A stretch of 64,000 nt of DNA, taken from NCBI GenBank assembly GCA_947095585.1, contig OX352766.1:22248939-22312938 (forward strand), written 5' to 3'. A program made the translations under genes and the position numbers. Source of the DNA: Nephrocerus scutellatus (taxonomy: Eukaryota > Arthropoda > Insecta > Diptera > Pipunculidae). Below the pieces are notes generated by a model. That model worked only from the letters and a program-made list of their open reading frames with translations. It was not told the origin of the DNA and ran no database searches. Numbering within the stretch: position 1 is the first letter of the stretch; the number at the start of each line of letters is the position of its first letter. This document shows, piece by piece, positions 10,440-23,064 of this stretch.

Positions 10440-12170
10440 GGTGTTTGGGATGGTAGATGGTGCTGTTTGCAGTTGTTTGACGACGGATGATGTTGCAGCG
10501 ATGTAGGCTGTGGTAGTGACGTTGAATGCAGTGGCTGGAGTTGTAACAGCAATTGGCGCCGGAATTTTGTTACCGACGAATCGGTTGACGATGGTGTTTG
10601 AGGCCTGTTGTGAATAATGTTGACAGGGATGAAGTTGACGTTGAAAAGGTTGACTTTTGCTGAAGCTGTGTATCCTAATGGATTGGTCACTGATGCTGGT
10701 GACAAAATTTGTAACTATTGTTGTAACTGGTTAGGCAAGTATGATTGTGACTGCCCCCTACCTACTGATGGCATTGTAGTTTGCTCTCCCATTGTGTAAA
10801 GTAGTTAACATCCCATCGAGGTTTTTCGCAGTATCGACTTTGAGTTTGTTTGGCAGTATTAGCAGTCAGTTCTTTAAATCTAACGACGGACGATAGGATA
10901 AAGAGACTGTTGTTGCGATACAGAGCGATTGTTGTTAGAAAAAAACTCGATTGATTGTGGTATTTTTGATGACACTCTAACTGGCGGTGCTGAATCGATG
11001 ACCATCAGAGTGACATTGTTGTTGACGTTGCCACCCTTGCAACATCACCAACTATTGGCGACGGAATTTTGCTTTCTGCGAGTCGGTGCACTGTGGTAAT
11101 TTCGATGACATTCTTACCAGCGCTGGAGCTGTGAATCTTGATAGGTTGGTCTCTAATGATTTTGACGATAATGATGAAGATGAAGTTGAAATGGTATTTG
11201 CGATTAAACTCTGACTGGTGGAAACTGTGAATCCTAATGGATTGGCCACTTAAGCTGGAGAAATTATTTGTAACTTTCTTTGTTGACGGATTATGACCAG
11301 AAATGTTGGCTGTTTGTCACATGAGAGGTGTGGCTTTATAAGGCCAGTTGATTATACTTGACAACGGACGTTGTTGCAGGGTGACGGACCAGTCACCGAT
11401 TGCTGCTGCTGCTGTCGATTCGATGAACTGCGGTAATTTCGATGACATTCTGACCGGCACTGGAATTTTGATTCTTGTTGAATTGGTCACAGATGCTGGA
11501 AAACCAATTTTTAATGGTTTGGTAACATAAGCGCTAAGTGGCTAACTTAGGGTCTGTAGTTAATTACGTTCAAGAAGTTGAAGTTGAGATGGTATTTGCG
11601 ATGGAACTTAAACTGGTCCTGAAACTGTGATTCGTGACTAAAGCTGGAGAAATAATTTATGGCTACTTCGTTGTCGCCTTGTTATCATAAGTGCTGGATT
11701 TTACACATATGAGAACTGCGGCTTTATAAGGCCAGTTGTTTATAAGTGGCGCCGAAATATGTTGCAGCGATGATTGATAGAGTGTCTGTGTGTGTGGCCC
11801 GAATTGTTTCTGTCGCTGCTGACGTATCGGTCGACAGTGGTTATTTTGACGACACTCTTACTGACGCTGTAGTTTTGAATCTTGATTGTGATGTTACACT
11901 GGAGCGGTATCTGGCTAACTGTTGGGCATTTTGGAAAAATAGTTATGTTAGACATGAAGTTGAAGTTCAAATGGTGCCATTGCATGCACCTCGGGCTGGT
12001 GCTGAATATGTGACTTCTAATTGATTGGCCACTGATTGTGGAGAATCATTTGTAAAAGTAGTTGTAACTGTTTTAGGAGCTGTGATTTTGACCACTTTAG
12101 ACCTGGTGATGGCTCTGAAGCTTATTTTAATTTTCTGGTGTGGCTGCATGACCTGGTGGGTACAGCATCT
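10440..12170. repeat. Degenerate tandem array, about 400 bp period, four units
   Basis: Four diverged units start near 10465, 10870, 11340 and 11745. Shared landmarks include GCTTTATAAGGCCAGTTG (near 11331 and 11722), CCTAATGGATTGG (near 10674 and 11231) followed by a CACT...GCTGG phrase and TTTGTAACT, and GAAGTTGA.ATGGTATTTGCGAT (near 11179 and 11580). Short ORFs occur on both strands but none extends across units. The phase of the landmarks varies, so this is an old array. Origin unknown. Confidence 0.65.
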
Positions 12171-12280
12171 ATAAATGTTGACAATCTCTGTTTACTTTAT
12201 TCTTCGTACGTAGTTTGGTGGTTTATCCCTTTACGGTTTTTTCTATACCAGGCAGGCATTGACTTGAAGTAAATCTTTGA

Positions 12281-13773
12281 CTCATCTTACACCACAAATC
12301 CGTCATCCATCATTTTCGGCTCCTTCTTTGGTGTTTATGTGTTGCTTAAAATACATATGTCCTACTTTCATGATTCCTACTAATGACTTACAACTATTGA
12401 ATAAAAGATAGCTTACGTCTAAGATAGAAGGACTACTTATTGATTACGGCTGCTTTAGGAAAGAAGGAATTGTAGAAAGAGAAGAGACACATTAGTTATG
12501 CCCACTTAACGGAATAGGAACAGAATAAATTGACGCCTTTTTAAGACTGACGTCCGGTCTGAACGGTTCGACAAGGTGTTCAACCATTTAGTGCTTATTT
12601 TCGCACAAAAGTCTTAATATTCTTCCGTCCCAACTGATCTGACAAAACAGTTGACTTCGTTTAATCGGCATCTCTGTAAAGCTGAAGTCGACATATGCTG
12701 ATATTAATTTTTAATTTACAAGTAATTTCAATAAGTCGACTTTAGCTGTTACTATTGTTACTATAATATACAAAAGCGGGACATGAAAGCTTTTATTGAA
12801 ACAAAACAAAACGAGGAAGAAATTTTTTACGCGATTTTGTTCAGAGCATAGTACTGCGTACACTAAGTTGACCAGTAAGCAAAGTTAAGTTGAAAACTTA
12901 AAACAAATTAAAAATATGGTTTTGTCAATGTTGATTAATTAAAATAAAATCTTTTCACAGAAATATGTCTCGCACCGAAGGGGAGTACCTTATTAAAGAA
13001 AAATAAGATACTATATTAATTCTATCTTGTGACAAGCTTTTAAGTCAACTAATTAACGTTGTGGGATCATTTTTAATTACCACTAAGCGCTGATTTACCA
13101 ACTGTCAGGCTACTTTATTTCTGTCCTGCTCCAGTAAATCACGTAAGACATTTATTTATCGTTTTTGTTTTAATAGGCAATAGAATTTGGCTTTATTCTT
13201 ATTCTTATTTCCACTTTATTCATCTCAGTCAGTCAGTCAGTCACGTTTGAAAATGAACTAAATTTGGCAGTTTTTTTAAATACTGCATAGCTAACTAATT
13301 CATTTTTAATATGCGATGAGAACTATTTCCAATTCGAAGTTGCTCACACAGATATGCAAATTAAATTAAAAATAATTAGCCAATCAACTTAAGATTCAGT
13401 TACCTACCGGGTATGTTAGATAAGTAGCTGAAACTTACGAGTAATTATAAAACAGTAAAAAATGTTGTTAATAGTTTCAACGCTCATGCAAAAATGTCAT
13501 AACTGTCATTTCATAGTAATAATAAATATAGTAATCTTTTTCTGGAAGAGTGTCATTTCTGAGATTTGGACATTAATTTTAATTTTCAACATTTCTGAAC
13601 TGATATATCAATCTGTAAATTTCTCGTCTTAAAAATCTAGCTACTTGACACTATCGTAACAAGCAAATGGATGAATGTTATTCAAATTATTCAAATGGTG
13701 CTCTTGAACTTTGCTTTTTTTTTGTTATTAGTGGAATAATAAAATAGTATTGTTGTTATATAAGAACTACCCT
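12281..13773. other. No gene; minor simple repeat
   Basis: AT-rich sequence with no supported coding or mobile feature. A short (CAGT)n run lies near 13228-13244. Confidence 0.6.
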
Positions 13774-14068
13774 TAATAATAATATTTGGTGCGACAGACC
13801 ATTGCCGTCCAAGGTCTTGCTTCTCGCAACCATTTGTGTTGAGCATCTTCATTTTTGGACACAAATGGAGGTGACCTAGAATTTATTGCCGGATCCGAAC
13901 GGCGAATTGAGAAGCATTCTGTGACAAGTTTATTACTCTCGGAACGTTTGTCACCCATTCGAGAGAAGTGGGACACCGTGAAAAATACTTTTGGTGTTAC
14001 TGAGATTCGAACCACGAACCCCCTGCTCAGAAATCCATGCTCTTATCCACTAAGCCACGGCGCCTACA
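13774..14068 (-). mobile_element. tRNA-derived SINE, near full length (copy a)
   Basis: Read on the minus strand it starts GGCGCCGTGGCTTAGTGG, a pol III box A, followed by GGTTCGAATC, a box B. A body follows with a CACCAAAAGTATTTTTCACG segment and a TTCGGATCCGGC segment. It ends in a CGCACC region and an (ATT)n-like tail (13774-13785). Four further copies are in the window (19424, 20077, 23065 and 29720). Confidence 0.88.
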
Positions 14069-14335
14069 TCTAAATTAGTACACAAAATATCGAGACCTAC
14101 CTTCAAGTAAACCCGCAACATAAAGACGTATTCACCATGTAACTATAAATAAAAATACACAAAAATATACACACACTACCCAACAACAAAAAACTACCAA
14201 ATAGAATTAAGAAAAGAGCGGGGTAGGCTGTGTCGAAGACACGGCCGTGGGTTTTGAGCGTGACAACGTCTGTCCGGGACGAAAGAAAAGAAAACAAATA
14301 TCTTATTGTCTGTAGGACATAAACACGGACGGATA

Positions 14336-17300
14336 TATTAAAAATATATTTTTTCTATACTAAAAACAAGTCCTACGACTTGCAGCGTAGCTCATCACAT
14401 ACATCATCATCACATCACATTATATATAAATTATTTATAAGCTAATTTTAATGTTCATACTTCATAACCACTAACTTTGAAGTTGCTGCATATTGCATAT
14501 TACTGCCCAAACACAGTAATGGAGCTTTTGGCTTCAACTCATAAAAAATTTGAGTAGTTTTAAATTAAATTAGAAGAGAAAAGTGGTGAGAAGTGCTGCC
14601 CATGCTTCGAAATGGTATGGTAAGAATGTCACTTTGAAACACGCAGGCCAATTATTTCTTATTAAATTTCTTTTGCATTGTTCTCTTATTTCTGTAAATG
14701 ATCGAATAATTACTTTGAACCGATGCTTAATGCCATGTATGATATTTGATGGTTTACTCAATGGTCGATGGTAGATTCATTGTTCAGTGGCAGACATCCA
14801 ACTTACGATCGAACATCTCTTCTTTGACTGAGAGACTGGCATTTTTATAATGTTAAATTTAGCTTCATTTTTATATAAAAAAAATCTGTGTTTAAAATGA
14901 TTTTTTGTAGAAGATTATTACTAAAATATATTAAAGCTAATATCTGCAATACAAGGAAATATTGTTTAATGTAAATAACAAAAAATAAATTACTGTAATA
15001 CTTTTTATAATAATTAAAAAATTCAAAAACCATTCAAACTTTTGTGCACAAAATGCCAAACGACACTGAAATGAAAATTTCTAAATATAGTCTTCTCTAG
15101 GCGATTCTCAAATTTTCAAGTACGGTACGCAGAGCAGAGCTCTGATAGAAAATGAACAGAGACTATACTATCACTACGGCTGCGGTAAAGAATTAAGTAG
15201 CTTCGCAGCTTGTGCTGCACAAAAAATGGCAGGCAGTCGGTATGCACGAAATTGCGGCTATATTTTGAACCGAATAACAGTCTGCTTGTAGGGCGACAAT
15301 TTGACATTTACATTTTGCTATTTGCATCCAATTTTAAGTAACTGCGCAGTCGATTTTTCTTTAATGCATTGGCTGATAATTGAATTTTTGACCAAAATGC
15401 AGCATAAACTGCACAGCGGCTGAATTCTTGACCGCAGCCTACTACTGCATATGTTTGTTTCGTTCTGCTCTGCTTGATTTTATGAAACCACATACATGAT
15501 CATCAATCACATCAAATACAACAGAATAAATAATTTATAAGCTGATTTAAATGTTCATAACAATTTATTGTGAGGTGGGTACATATTAAATATATCATAT
15601 CACTGCACAAACATAGTAATGCAGTTGCGTCGATAGTAGTAGGAGAAGTAAGAGCTGTTAAAAATTATCTTTTATATTTTTTTTCCTTATTTATATATAG
15701 TAAACTATCAGTAAAAAGGGATGTTTATAGTTAATATATATAGATAATATGAATTAAACGATTATAATTCGGAAAGATGGGATTTCGTTTTGTGAAAATC
15801 TGTGTTTAAAATGATTTTTTGTAGAAGATTATTACTTAAATATATTAAAGCTAATATCTGCAATACAAGGAAATATTGTTTAATGTAAATAACAAAAAAT
15901 AAATTACTGTAATACTTTTTATAATAATTAAAAAATGCAAAAACCATTCAAACTTTTATGCACAAAATGCCAAACGACACTGAAATGAATATTTCTAAAT
16001 ATAGTCTTCTCTAGGCGATTCTCAAATTTTCAAGTACGGTACGCCTTCTTGATAATAAAACATTAACAGTGAGCACAACAGTGTGAGCTGTGAGCATTCT
16101 GTTGATCACAACAGTGGACATTTAACATTTGACTTTTTGAACATGCACCCCTTGTAGTGAGACGTTGTCACGTTAAAAATTTCTATACTAAATACAAGTC
16201 CTACGACTTGCACCGTAGCTCATCACATACATCATCATCACATCACATTATATATAAATTATTTATAAGCGAATTTTAATGTTCATAACCACTAACTGTG
16301 AAGTTGCTGCATATTGAATATTACTGCCAAAAACACAGTAATGCAGCTTTTGGTTTCAACTCATAAAAAATTTGAGTAGTTTTAAATGAAATTAGTAGAG
16401 AAATGTAGTGAGTACTGAGTAATGCTGCCCATACTTCGAAATGGTATGGAAAGATTGTCGCTTTCAAACATGCAGGCCAATTATTTCTCATTAAATTTCT
16501 TTTGCATTGTTCTCTTATTTCTGTAACTTATAGTAGTATTGTTTTCTGTTACCAAACACGAGAGCATTCACTCACAATGTTAATTAAAAAAGAGCGAGCA
16601 GAGCACTGATAGGAAAATGAACAGAGACTATACTATCACTACGGCTGTGGTAAAGAATTAAGTAGCTTCGCAGCTTGTGCTGCACAAAAAAATGGCAGGC
16701 AGTCGGTATGCACGAAATTGCTGCTATATTTTGAACCGACTTACAGTCTGCTTGTAGGGCGACAATTTGACATTTACATTTTGCTATTTGCATCCCATTT
16801 TAAGTAGCTGCGTAAACTGCGCAGTCGATTTTTCTTTAATGCATTGGCTGAAAAGTGAATTTTTGACCAACATGCAGCATAAACTGCGCAGCGGCTGAAT
16901 TCTTGACCGCAGCCTACTACTGCATATGTTTGTTTCGTTCTGCTCTGCTTGATTGTTTGTTATTGGAACCACATACATGATCATCAATCACATCACATAC
17001 AACAGAATAAATAATTTATAAGCTGATTTAAATGTTCATAACCACTAACTGTGAAGTTGCTGCATATTACATATTACTGCCCAAACACAGTAATGCAGCT
17101 TTTGGTTTTAACTCATAAAAAATTTGAGTAGTTTTAAATTAAATTAGTAGAGGAGTGTAGTAAGTACTGAGTAATGCTGCCCATACTTCGAAATGGTATG
17201 GTAAGATTGTCGCTTTTCAAACATGCAGGCCAATTATTTCTCATTAAATTTCTTTTGCATTGTTCTCTTATTTCTGTAACTTATAGTAGTATTGTTTTCT

Positions 17301-17870
17301 GTTACACGACCAAACACGAAAGCACTCACTCACAATGTTGATATAAAGAGCAGAGCAGAGCACTGATAGGAAAAGGAACAGAGACTATACTATCACTACG
17401 GCTGTGGTAAAGAATTAAGTAGCTTCGCAGCTTGTGCTGCACAAAAAAATGGCAGGCAGTCAGTATGCACGAAATTGCTGCTATATTTTGAACCGACTTA
17501 CAGTCTGCTTGTAGGGCGACAATTTGACATTTACATTTTGCTATTTGCATCCCATTTTAAGTAGCTGCGTAAACTGCGCAGTCGATTTTTCTTTAATGCA
17601 TTGGCTGAAAAGTGAATTTTTGACCAACATGCAGCATAAACTGCGCAGCGGCTGAATTCTTGACCGCAGCCTACTACTGCATATGTTTGTTTCGTTCTGC
17701 TCTGCTTGATTGTATGTTATTGAAACCACATACATGATCATCAATCACATCACATACAACGAATAAATAATTTATAAGCTGATTTAAATGTTCATAACAA
17801 TTTATTGTGAGGTGGGTACATATTAAATGTATCATATCACTGCACAAACATAGTAATGCAGTAGTAAGAG
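14336..17870. repeat. Mosaic repeat block including a 757 bp tandem duplication
   Basis: Several modules recur in different orders. TACAAGTCCTACGACTTGCA-type sequence occurs at about 14367 and 16193. A block starting GCTGCCCAT.CTTCGAAATGG occurs at about 14597, 16426 and 17176. A block starting AAATCTGTGTTTAAAATGAT occurs at about 14884 and 15796. A block starting GAGC.CTGATAG occurs at about 15137, 16601 and 17358. The last two copies of that block, with their surroundings, form a 757 bp tandem duplication (about 16280-17790). Minus-strand ORFs of about 65-75 aa recur with the repeat but resemble no protein I know. Confidence 0.75.
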
Positions 17871-17959
17871 CTTTTAAAAAAATATGTGCGTGTAATCTTT
17901 ACGCGCGGTTGGAGTGAAATTCTTTGACGTTGTGGCCAATATTACGATTAAATTAAAAG

Positions 17960-18480
17960 GCACGAGTCGCTTGAGAAATTGCTTAGTTCCCGAAATTCCA
18001 GACCATAATGATCATTCTCCAGAATTCCCATAGGAAGAAGTCTTATATCCGCATATTAGTCCTGCATTCTGAATTTCATTTCAATCGCTTGAGAAATTGC
18101 TTTATTCCAGAAATTCCAGACAATAATGATCATATTCCAGAATTTCCATAGGAAGAAATCTTATAGTCACATCTTAGTCCTACATTCCGAGTTTCATACG
18201 AATCCCTTGAGAAATGGCTTGGTTCCAAAAATCCCAGACCCAATTGGCCAGATCCCAGAATTTCCATAGGAACAAGTCTTATAGTCACATATTAGTCCTA
18301 CATTACGAGTTTCATACGAATCCCTTGAGAAATGGCTTGGTTCCAAAAATCCCAGACCCTATTGGCCAGGTCCCAGAATTTCCATAGGAACAAGTCCTAT
18401 AGTCACATATTAGTCCTACATTCCGAATTTCATGCGAATCGCTTGATAAATTGCTTTGTTCAAAAACTCTAGTTCCTCAT
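17960..18480. repeat. Tandem array, about 118 bp unit, five copies
   Basis: Unit starts marked by TTGAGAAAT lie near 17971, 18090, 18207 and 18325, and TTGATAAAT marks one near 18443, giving a period of 117-120 bp. Each unit has an AATTCCAGA phrase, CCATAGGAA.AA and TAGTCCT.CATT. Internal units are more alike than the outer ones. There is no coding function. Confidence 0.9.
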
Positions 18481-18499
18481 GACCAAATCCCATTGGATA

Positions 18500-18625
18500 T
18501 TAAAAAACGTTACTTAAAATCTGTTAAAAACGTAACTTAACATCTGTTAAAAACGTAACTTAACATCTGTTAAAAAATCGTTACTTAACATCTGTTAAAA
18601 ACGTAACTTAACAGCTGTTAGATAG
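18500..18625. repeat. Short tandem array of AACTTAACATCTGTTAAAAA
   Basis: About five units of 22-25 bp, each ending TGTTAAAAA, follow directly on the 118 bp array. TTAAC...GTTAA makes each unit weakly palindromic. Confidence 0.85.
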
Positions 18626-18689
18626 TGACATTTAACATTTGAGTTTTTGAACATGTACCCTCTTAAACCTTGGAGTGAGACGTTGTCAC

Positions 18690-19423
18690 GTCAAAACAAT
18701 ATAGATCACCAAAATAAATTACACAAGTCCAGCCATCATATAACTCATTACATTACATAGCCATCCTGCCAGGAGATACACCACAAGTTGGTAGTCTCGA
18801 GGATAGTTTTGAAAGACACCCTACTATTTTACATTCAGTATTAAAAGGTATATAATACATATGTATGCCGCATCCGTTTTAATATACAAAAAAGTATTTA
18901 AACGAATATTAGTCCAACGTTAATCGTGTTAACAATTTTGAAGAGTTAACAATAATGTGCAGATTAAAACAATTCTTAGGCAACACTTTTAATTAATACA
19001 CTCACTTATACTAAAAGGTACTGCAACCGCTTTGATATATTCAAATATATTAAGGCATAAAGAATATAGTACACACGTTACAACAATAGCCAAACAATTA
19101 ACAACAATGAGTCAACATTTTGATCTTTAATTTCAAAAACTTATTCTAAGAATACGTTTAGGACTACGAAAAAAAATTAATTAATTAAATGTAAAGACAA
19201 CAGAAAAAATCACAATCGTATGTCAATCGTTATATCCCACAACCCATATTGAAACAACTAGAAAGAAAGAGGAGAGAACTTGGAGGGGTGTGAATGATGC
19301 GAGATAGTATAAGGTACGTCGATTAGATTTATTATTTCCAGTACCGAATATTGAATAGACATATTGATAAATACGACCAAAAGTGGAAACATCACAAAAA
19401 TAAATCCTTGTATTCCACAATAC
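18690..19423. other. No recognisable feature
   Basis: AT-rich intergenic sequence with no ORF or repeat that I can support. Confidence 0.6.
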
Positions 19424-19601
19424 ATAATAATAATAATATTCCGCGCGACCTACCGTTGCGTTCCAAGGCAGAGTTTCTCGCGAACATTTGGGTTATGTAT
19501 GTTTATTTTTGCGCACAAATACTTTTGGTGTTACTGGGATTCGAATCACGAACCTTCTGCTCAGCAGCCATGCACTTATCCACTGAGGCACGGCGCCACA
19601 T
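19424..19601 (-). mobile_element. tRNA-derived SINE, internally deleted (copy b)
   Basis: On the minus strand it has the tRNA-like head (GGCGCCGTGCCTCAGTGG, then GGTTCGTGATTCGAATCCC) joined to the 3' part of the SINE body. The middle, with the GATCCGGC segment, is missing. An (ATT)n tail lies at 19424-19440. The sequence next to the head, CTATACTAATATTATAAAG, looks like the tail of an RTE-type LINE in reverse. Confidence 0.8.
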
Positions 19602-20076
19602 CTATACTAATATTATAAAGAGGAAAAATTTAGTTTGTGTGTATGAGGTTATCTTCGAAAATACTAGGTCGATTTAAAAAATTCTTTCAACGATATTTAA
19701 AATTAAATTTTAGAGTAACCATAGGCTTTATGTTGTACCGTTTTAACATAAGGGCCTTTCGTGGGTGCCGTGGCTCACTGGAAATGCGCGAGTTACGTAC
19801 CCATAACAGCCCAGCACCTATACATATTGTTTACCTTGTATCATACCTTGCATACTTTTAAATTATCCTTATTTCGCATTTATCAAATTACACTTTGTTC
19901 ACCTCAAATCAATCAATGCACTTGCCCATAAAATTTGTATTGCAAAGTAAGCATAAAATGTAAACACCATGTAAAACTTTCAGAATCGAAGTCTTGTGAA
20001 TAAATTTGAATACAGCGTTACGCTGCCCAAAACTAATTGTGTTTTTTTTTGCAAAGCCTCCCGGTTGAAACCTTAA

Positions 20077-20313
20077 CTACTGAGCAGGAGGTTCGTGGTT
20101 CGAATCCCAGTGCCACCAAAAGTCTTTTTCATCTCTCGCGAATGGGTGATAAACGTTCCGAGAGTAAAAACTTGTCACGGAAAGCTTCTCAATTCGCTGT
20201 TCGGATCCGGCCTTAAATTGTAGGTCCCTTCCATTTGTGTCGAAAAATATACATGCGCAACACAAATGGTCGCGAGAAACTAGGCGTTGGCGCGCCGAAT
20301 GTTATTATTATTT
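20077..20313 (+). mobile_element. tRNA-derived SINE, 5' truncated (copy c)
   Basis: It starts inside the tRNA-like head (CTACTGAGCAGGAGGTTCG) with box B GGTTCGAATCCC. It then follows the SINE body through TTCGGATCCGGCC to GCGCGCCGAATG and a (TTA)n tail. Box A is missing. Confidence 0.85.
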
Positions 20314-20401
20314 CGTGGCGAACAAAACGGTCGGTCATCATAATGACTGTGTGCTGTATGCTGCGCTGTTCCTGTGCTCTACGAACATAATGACTGTGTG
20401 C

Positions 20402-20600
20402 TATATATATATAAAAGTAAGTCTATTCGTTTGTAATACGACATTAAAATTCAAAAAACTAGACAGCCGGTTGAGCTGAAACTTTCACAGAATATGCCTC
20501 AATGTCCTCATATACTCAATAGGCAAATAGAACACCCTGCCGTGGTAGTGAGGGCAAGTCGGAGATGTGTGCGGTTGGCAGAGCGCCCTGGAAAAGCTAG
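20402..20600 (+). mobile_element. Minimal non-autonomous Helitron, about 200 bp
   Basis: It begins near CTATATATATATAAAAGTAAG and ends with a GCGCCCTGG hairpin, AAAAG and CTAG followed by T. The interior has the GAGCTGAAACTTTCACAG phrase common in insect Helitron-like elements. The 5' TC is not clear. Confidence 0.6.
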
Positions 20601-20935
20601 TATATATATATAAGTTAACGAATCCGTTATCGCATCCACCAGCCACACAATTGCTGGTAATTAAAACGAAAAATGTTATGCATCATCAGCAGAAATTACG
20701 AATGTTGCTCAATAGCGCTGACGGCTGAGTCGCTGGCATTGCACTAAGGCATATCGTCCGATATATGATATCCGCACAAGGCGCTGATTTAGAAAAAGTA
20801 GGCTTAGTGCTAGTTTAGTCTTAAAGAAATTATTTTACGTATTCCAATTAGTTGCTTTCTGACCATTAAAACACTCAGTCCAACGACTAAATAAAAGTTA
20901 AAAAAGTTTTTTATCGAATACAACTAATTTATACA

Positions 20936-21298
20936 TATATACTGGCTTTTCCCGGGAACTCCGCAGACAACGATCCGACGACCAACACCCCCAAGACACC
21001 ATTTAGACCCACAAAGAGCCAAAATAACCGGCGCTGTCTGGCCGCCCCTCACACCGTACTGACCCAACTCAACTGACTGATCCCCCATTGAAACCACAGC
21101 GAGTTAATACATAAATCCCATGGAAAACGGCATTTTGTCAGTGTTTACCGAATTTTCCAAGGTTTTGCCAAATGTTCCAATTTTCCAGGTTCCTATAATA
21201 ATTCCCGGGCTTTTACAAATTGGTCCAGCCGCTTAGCCGTGAAAAGGTAACAGACATACAGACAGAGCTACTTTCACATTTATAATATTAGTAGGGAT
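20936..21298 (+). mobile_element. Probable 3' end of an RTE-type LINE
   Basis: The end reads ACAGACATACAGACAGAGC, then TTTCACATTTATAATATTAG, the typical tail of insect RTE-clade LINEs. Upstream sequence contains TTCCCGGGCTTTT-like phrases but no reverse-transcriptase frame. The left border is approximate. Confidence 0.5.
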
Positions 21299-21810
21299 AT
21301 ATATTCCAAAAATGGTAAACTACAACAAAATGACTCAGTGGGCACTTTCCATTAGTATTATTTTTACATGCAACCTGCATGCAAGGTTTAAACAAAAATA
21401 AGTTCTATCTTACCTTTATGTGAGGAATAACCTTTCTTCTGGAAAAAAATACTTTCGCCAATTTGTAGACTGATTTTCGATATCTCCCGGTTTTTGGTTC
21501 AATATATAATCCAATATTCCTATTTTCATGGCGAACTTTGGTATTCTCTCCGCTGCGGATATTGGTGACGAAATTCTACATACATAATTCCATGTACCTA
21601 ATATTTGCTCGTAAATAAATAAATTAACAATAAAAATTAAATTTTATTTGTAAATCCTCTAATAACCAAGAGTATACTGAATTCCACTATAAATGGTAAA
21701 AAAAACACATGCGAAGCACTGCGTGCTCTATGGTTAAAAATAAAAACAACCCAACTTGTTAAGAAGCGCTACACATAGCGCACACAGTCACTATAGTACG
21801 GTGTGATCTA

Positions 21811-21880
21811 TAATATACATTTACTGAAGATTCCGGCCTCGTCCGTAAAAGAAAGTCGTGTTATGCCCACACCTATATTT
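21811..21880 (+). repeat. 70 bp direct repeat, left copy
   Basis: TAATATACATTTACTGAAGA and the following 50 bases recur at 27451-27520 with a few differences. The pair brackets 5.6 kb that holds the Helitron 5' end and the Rep pseudogene. Confidence 0.85.
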
Positions 21881-22034
21881 TTTTTTCTAATCAATGACAC
21901 AGCTTACATCTATATATATAAAGTAGAGAATTTATTTGTATATTTGTATATATATTTGTGCCTAACTAGCTCTGGAACGCCTTGACCAATTTCAACCAAA
22001 CTTGGTATACATATTATTTACTATGTGGAATCAA

Positions 22035-22310
22035 ACACCGATGTTAGTGTTGATTTTATGGTTTTCGGGGTCGCTGGGTTGAATGGTGATGGTAAGACAG
22101 CTCTAGGGGGATGGGGTCGATAACGGATGCAGGGGGGGGGGGGTGACCGATGTTAGTGTCGATTCTATGGTTTTCGGGGTCGCTGAGTTGAATGGTGATG
22201 GTAAGACAGCTCTAGGGTGATGGGGTCGATAGCTGAGGGGGGGAAGACTGATATTAGTGTAAGATAGTATTAGTATTAGAGTCGATTCTATAGTTTTCGG
22301 GGTGGATGAA
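22035..22310. repeat. About 115 bp tandem repeat near the Helitron 5' end
   Basis: Two and a half units with CCGATGTTAGTGT.GATT, GGTTTTCGGGGTCGCTG and GGTAAGACAGCTCTAGGG. A G11 run lies at 22131-22141. Confidence 0.85.
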
Positions 22311-22569
22311 ATAAAAAGTTGTGGTTAGAAGGCATTGCCAATACTCCTTCACTTTCATCTATCTAAAGATCAATTGAAACGTTGTATAAAGAATACATTA
22401 CAGACGTGTCTAATGCGTGCCTAATATTTTTTAAATATGTGAAGAGTTTTTATATTTCTACACAGATAACAACTGTAAAATTTTGTAATACAGTCAACTA
22501 AAAGGAAAAATTATAATATTGTAATTACATGTTTTACATTTCTTGGTAAACACGATGTCATAAAATATA

Positions 22570-22940
22570 TGTATACCTGATGAATTGTCTGTTTTACATA
22601 TGCTGCTAAAACCCAAATATGTGTAGCTGTCTAAAAAGGAACTATGTAGCACTGCGGCACACATGAACTTTTTTTACCTACTAATTATTTTTTCTACCTT
22701 TTGCACATTTTGTATATGTATGGGTATTCTGGTAAAACCCAAATTTGTGCGCTGCAGAACACACGAACTTTATTACCTACTAATTATTTTTACCTACTAA
22801 TGTATATATACAAATTCAATGTATGTATTTTTAGCATATGCTGGTAAAAACCAAATAAGAGCAGTCGTGTCAATAAATCCGTACCACTGCAAGACACATG
22901 AACACTTATTACTACTAATTACTTTTACCTTATAATGTAT
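22570..22940. repeat. Three diverged units of about 115 bp
   Basis: Each unit contains a GCTG.TAAAACCCAAAT phrase, a CACATGAAC-like phrase and TACCTACTAATTATTTTT. The units begin near 22595, 22715 and 22832. Confidence 0.75.
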
Positions 22941-23064
22941 ACATACATATTTATTCATCCCTTCCTTATATTGAGGATAATTATTGTAAGAATTGTGTAT
23001 ATAAACACAAATCTGTTAAATATAAAAACAGTTCTTAAATATAATTCAAGTGTGCTACAATAAA

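Larger units (their letters stand above)
14252..18690. mobile_element. Possible large non-coding element bounded by CGTGACAACGTC ends
   Basis: CGTGACAACGTCT lies at about 14258, and its inverse AGACGTTGTCACG lies near 18667, with another inverse copy near 16164. Both inverse copies are preceded by a conserved ACATTTAACATTTGA...TTTTTGAACATG segment. The interval is full of mosaic repeats and has no transposase. The inverted motif could mark the ends of a composite DNA transposon. It could also be coincidence within a repeat mosaic. Confidence 0.35.

Noticed and set aside
16584..17744. Minus-strand ORFs of about 70 aa repeated in the mosaic block
   Set aside because: They are tied to the repeat units, low in complexity, and match no protein I recognise.
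17960..18480. 118 bp tandem array as a CRISPR array
   Set aside because: Units are contiguous repeats with no distinct spacers, in a eukaryotic transposon-rich context.
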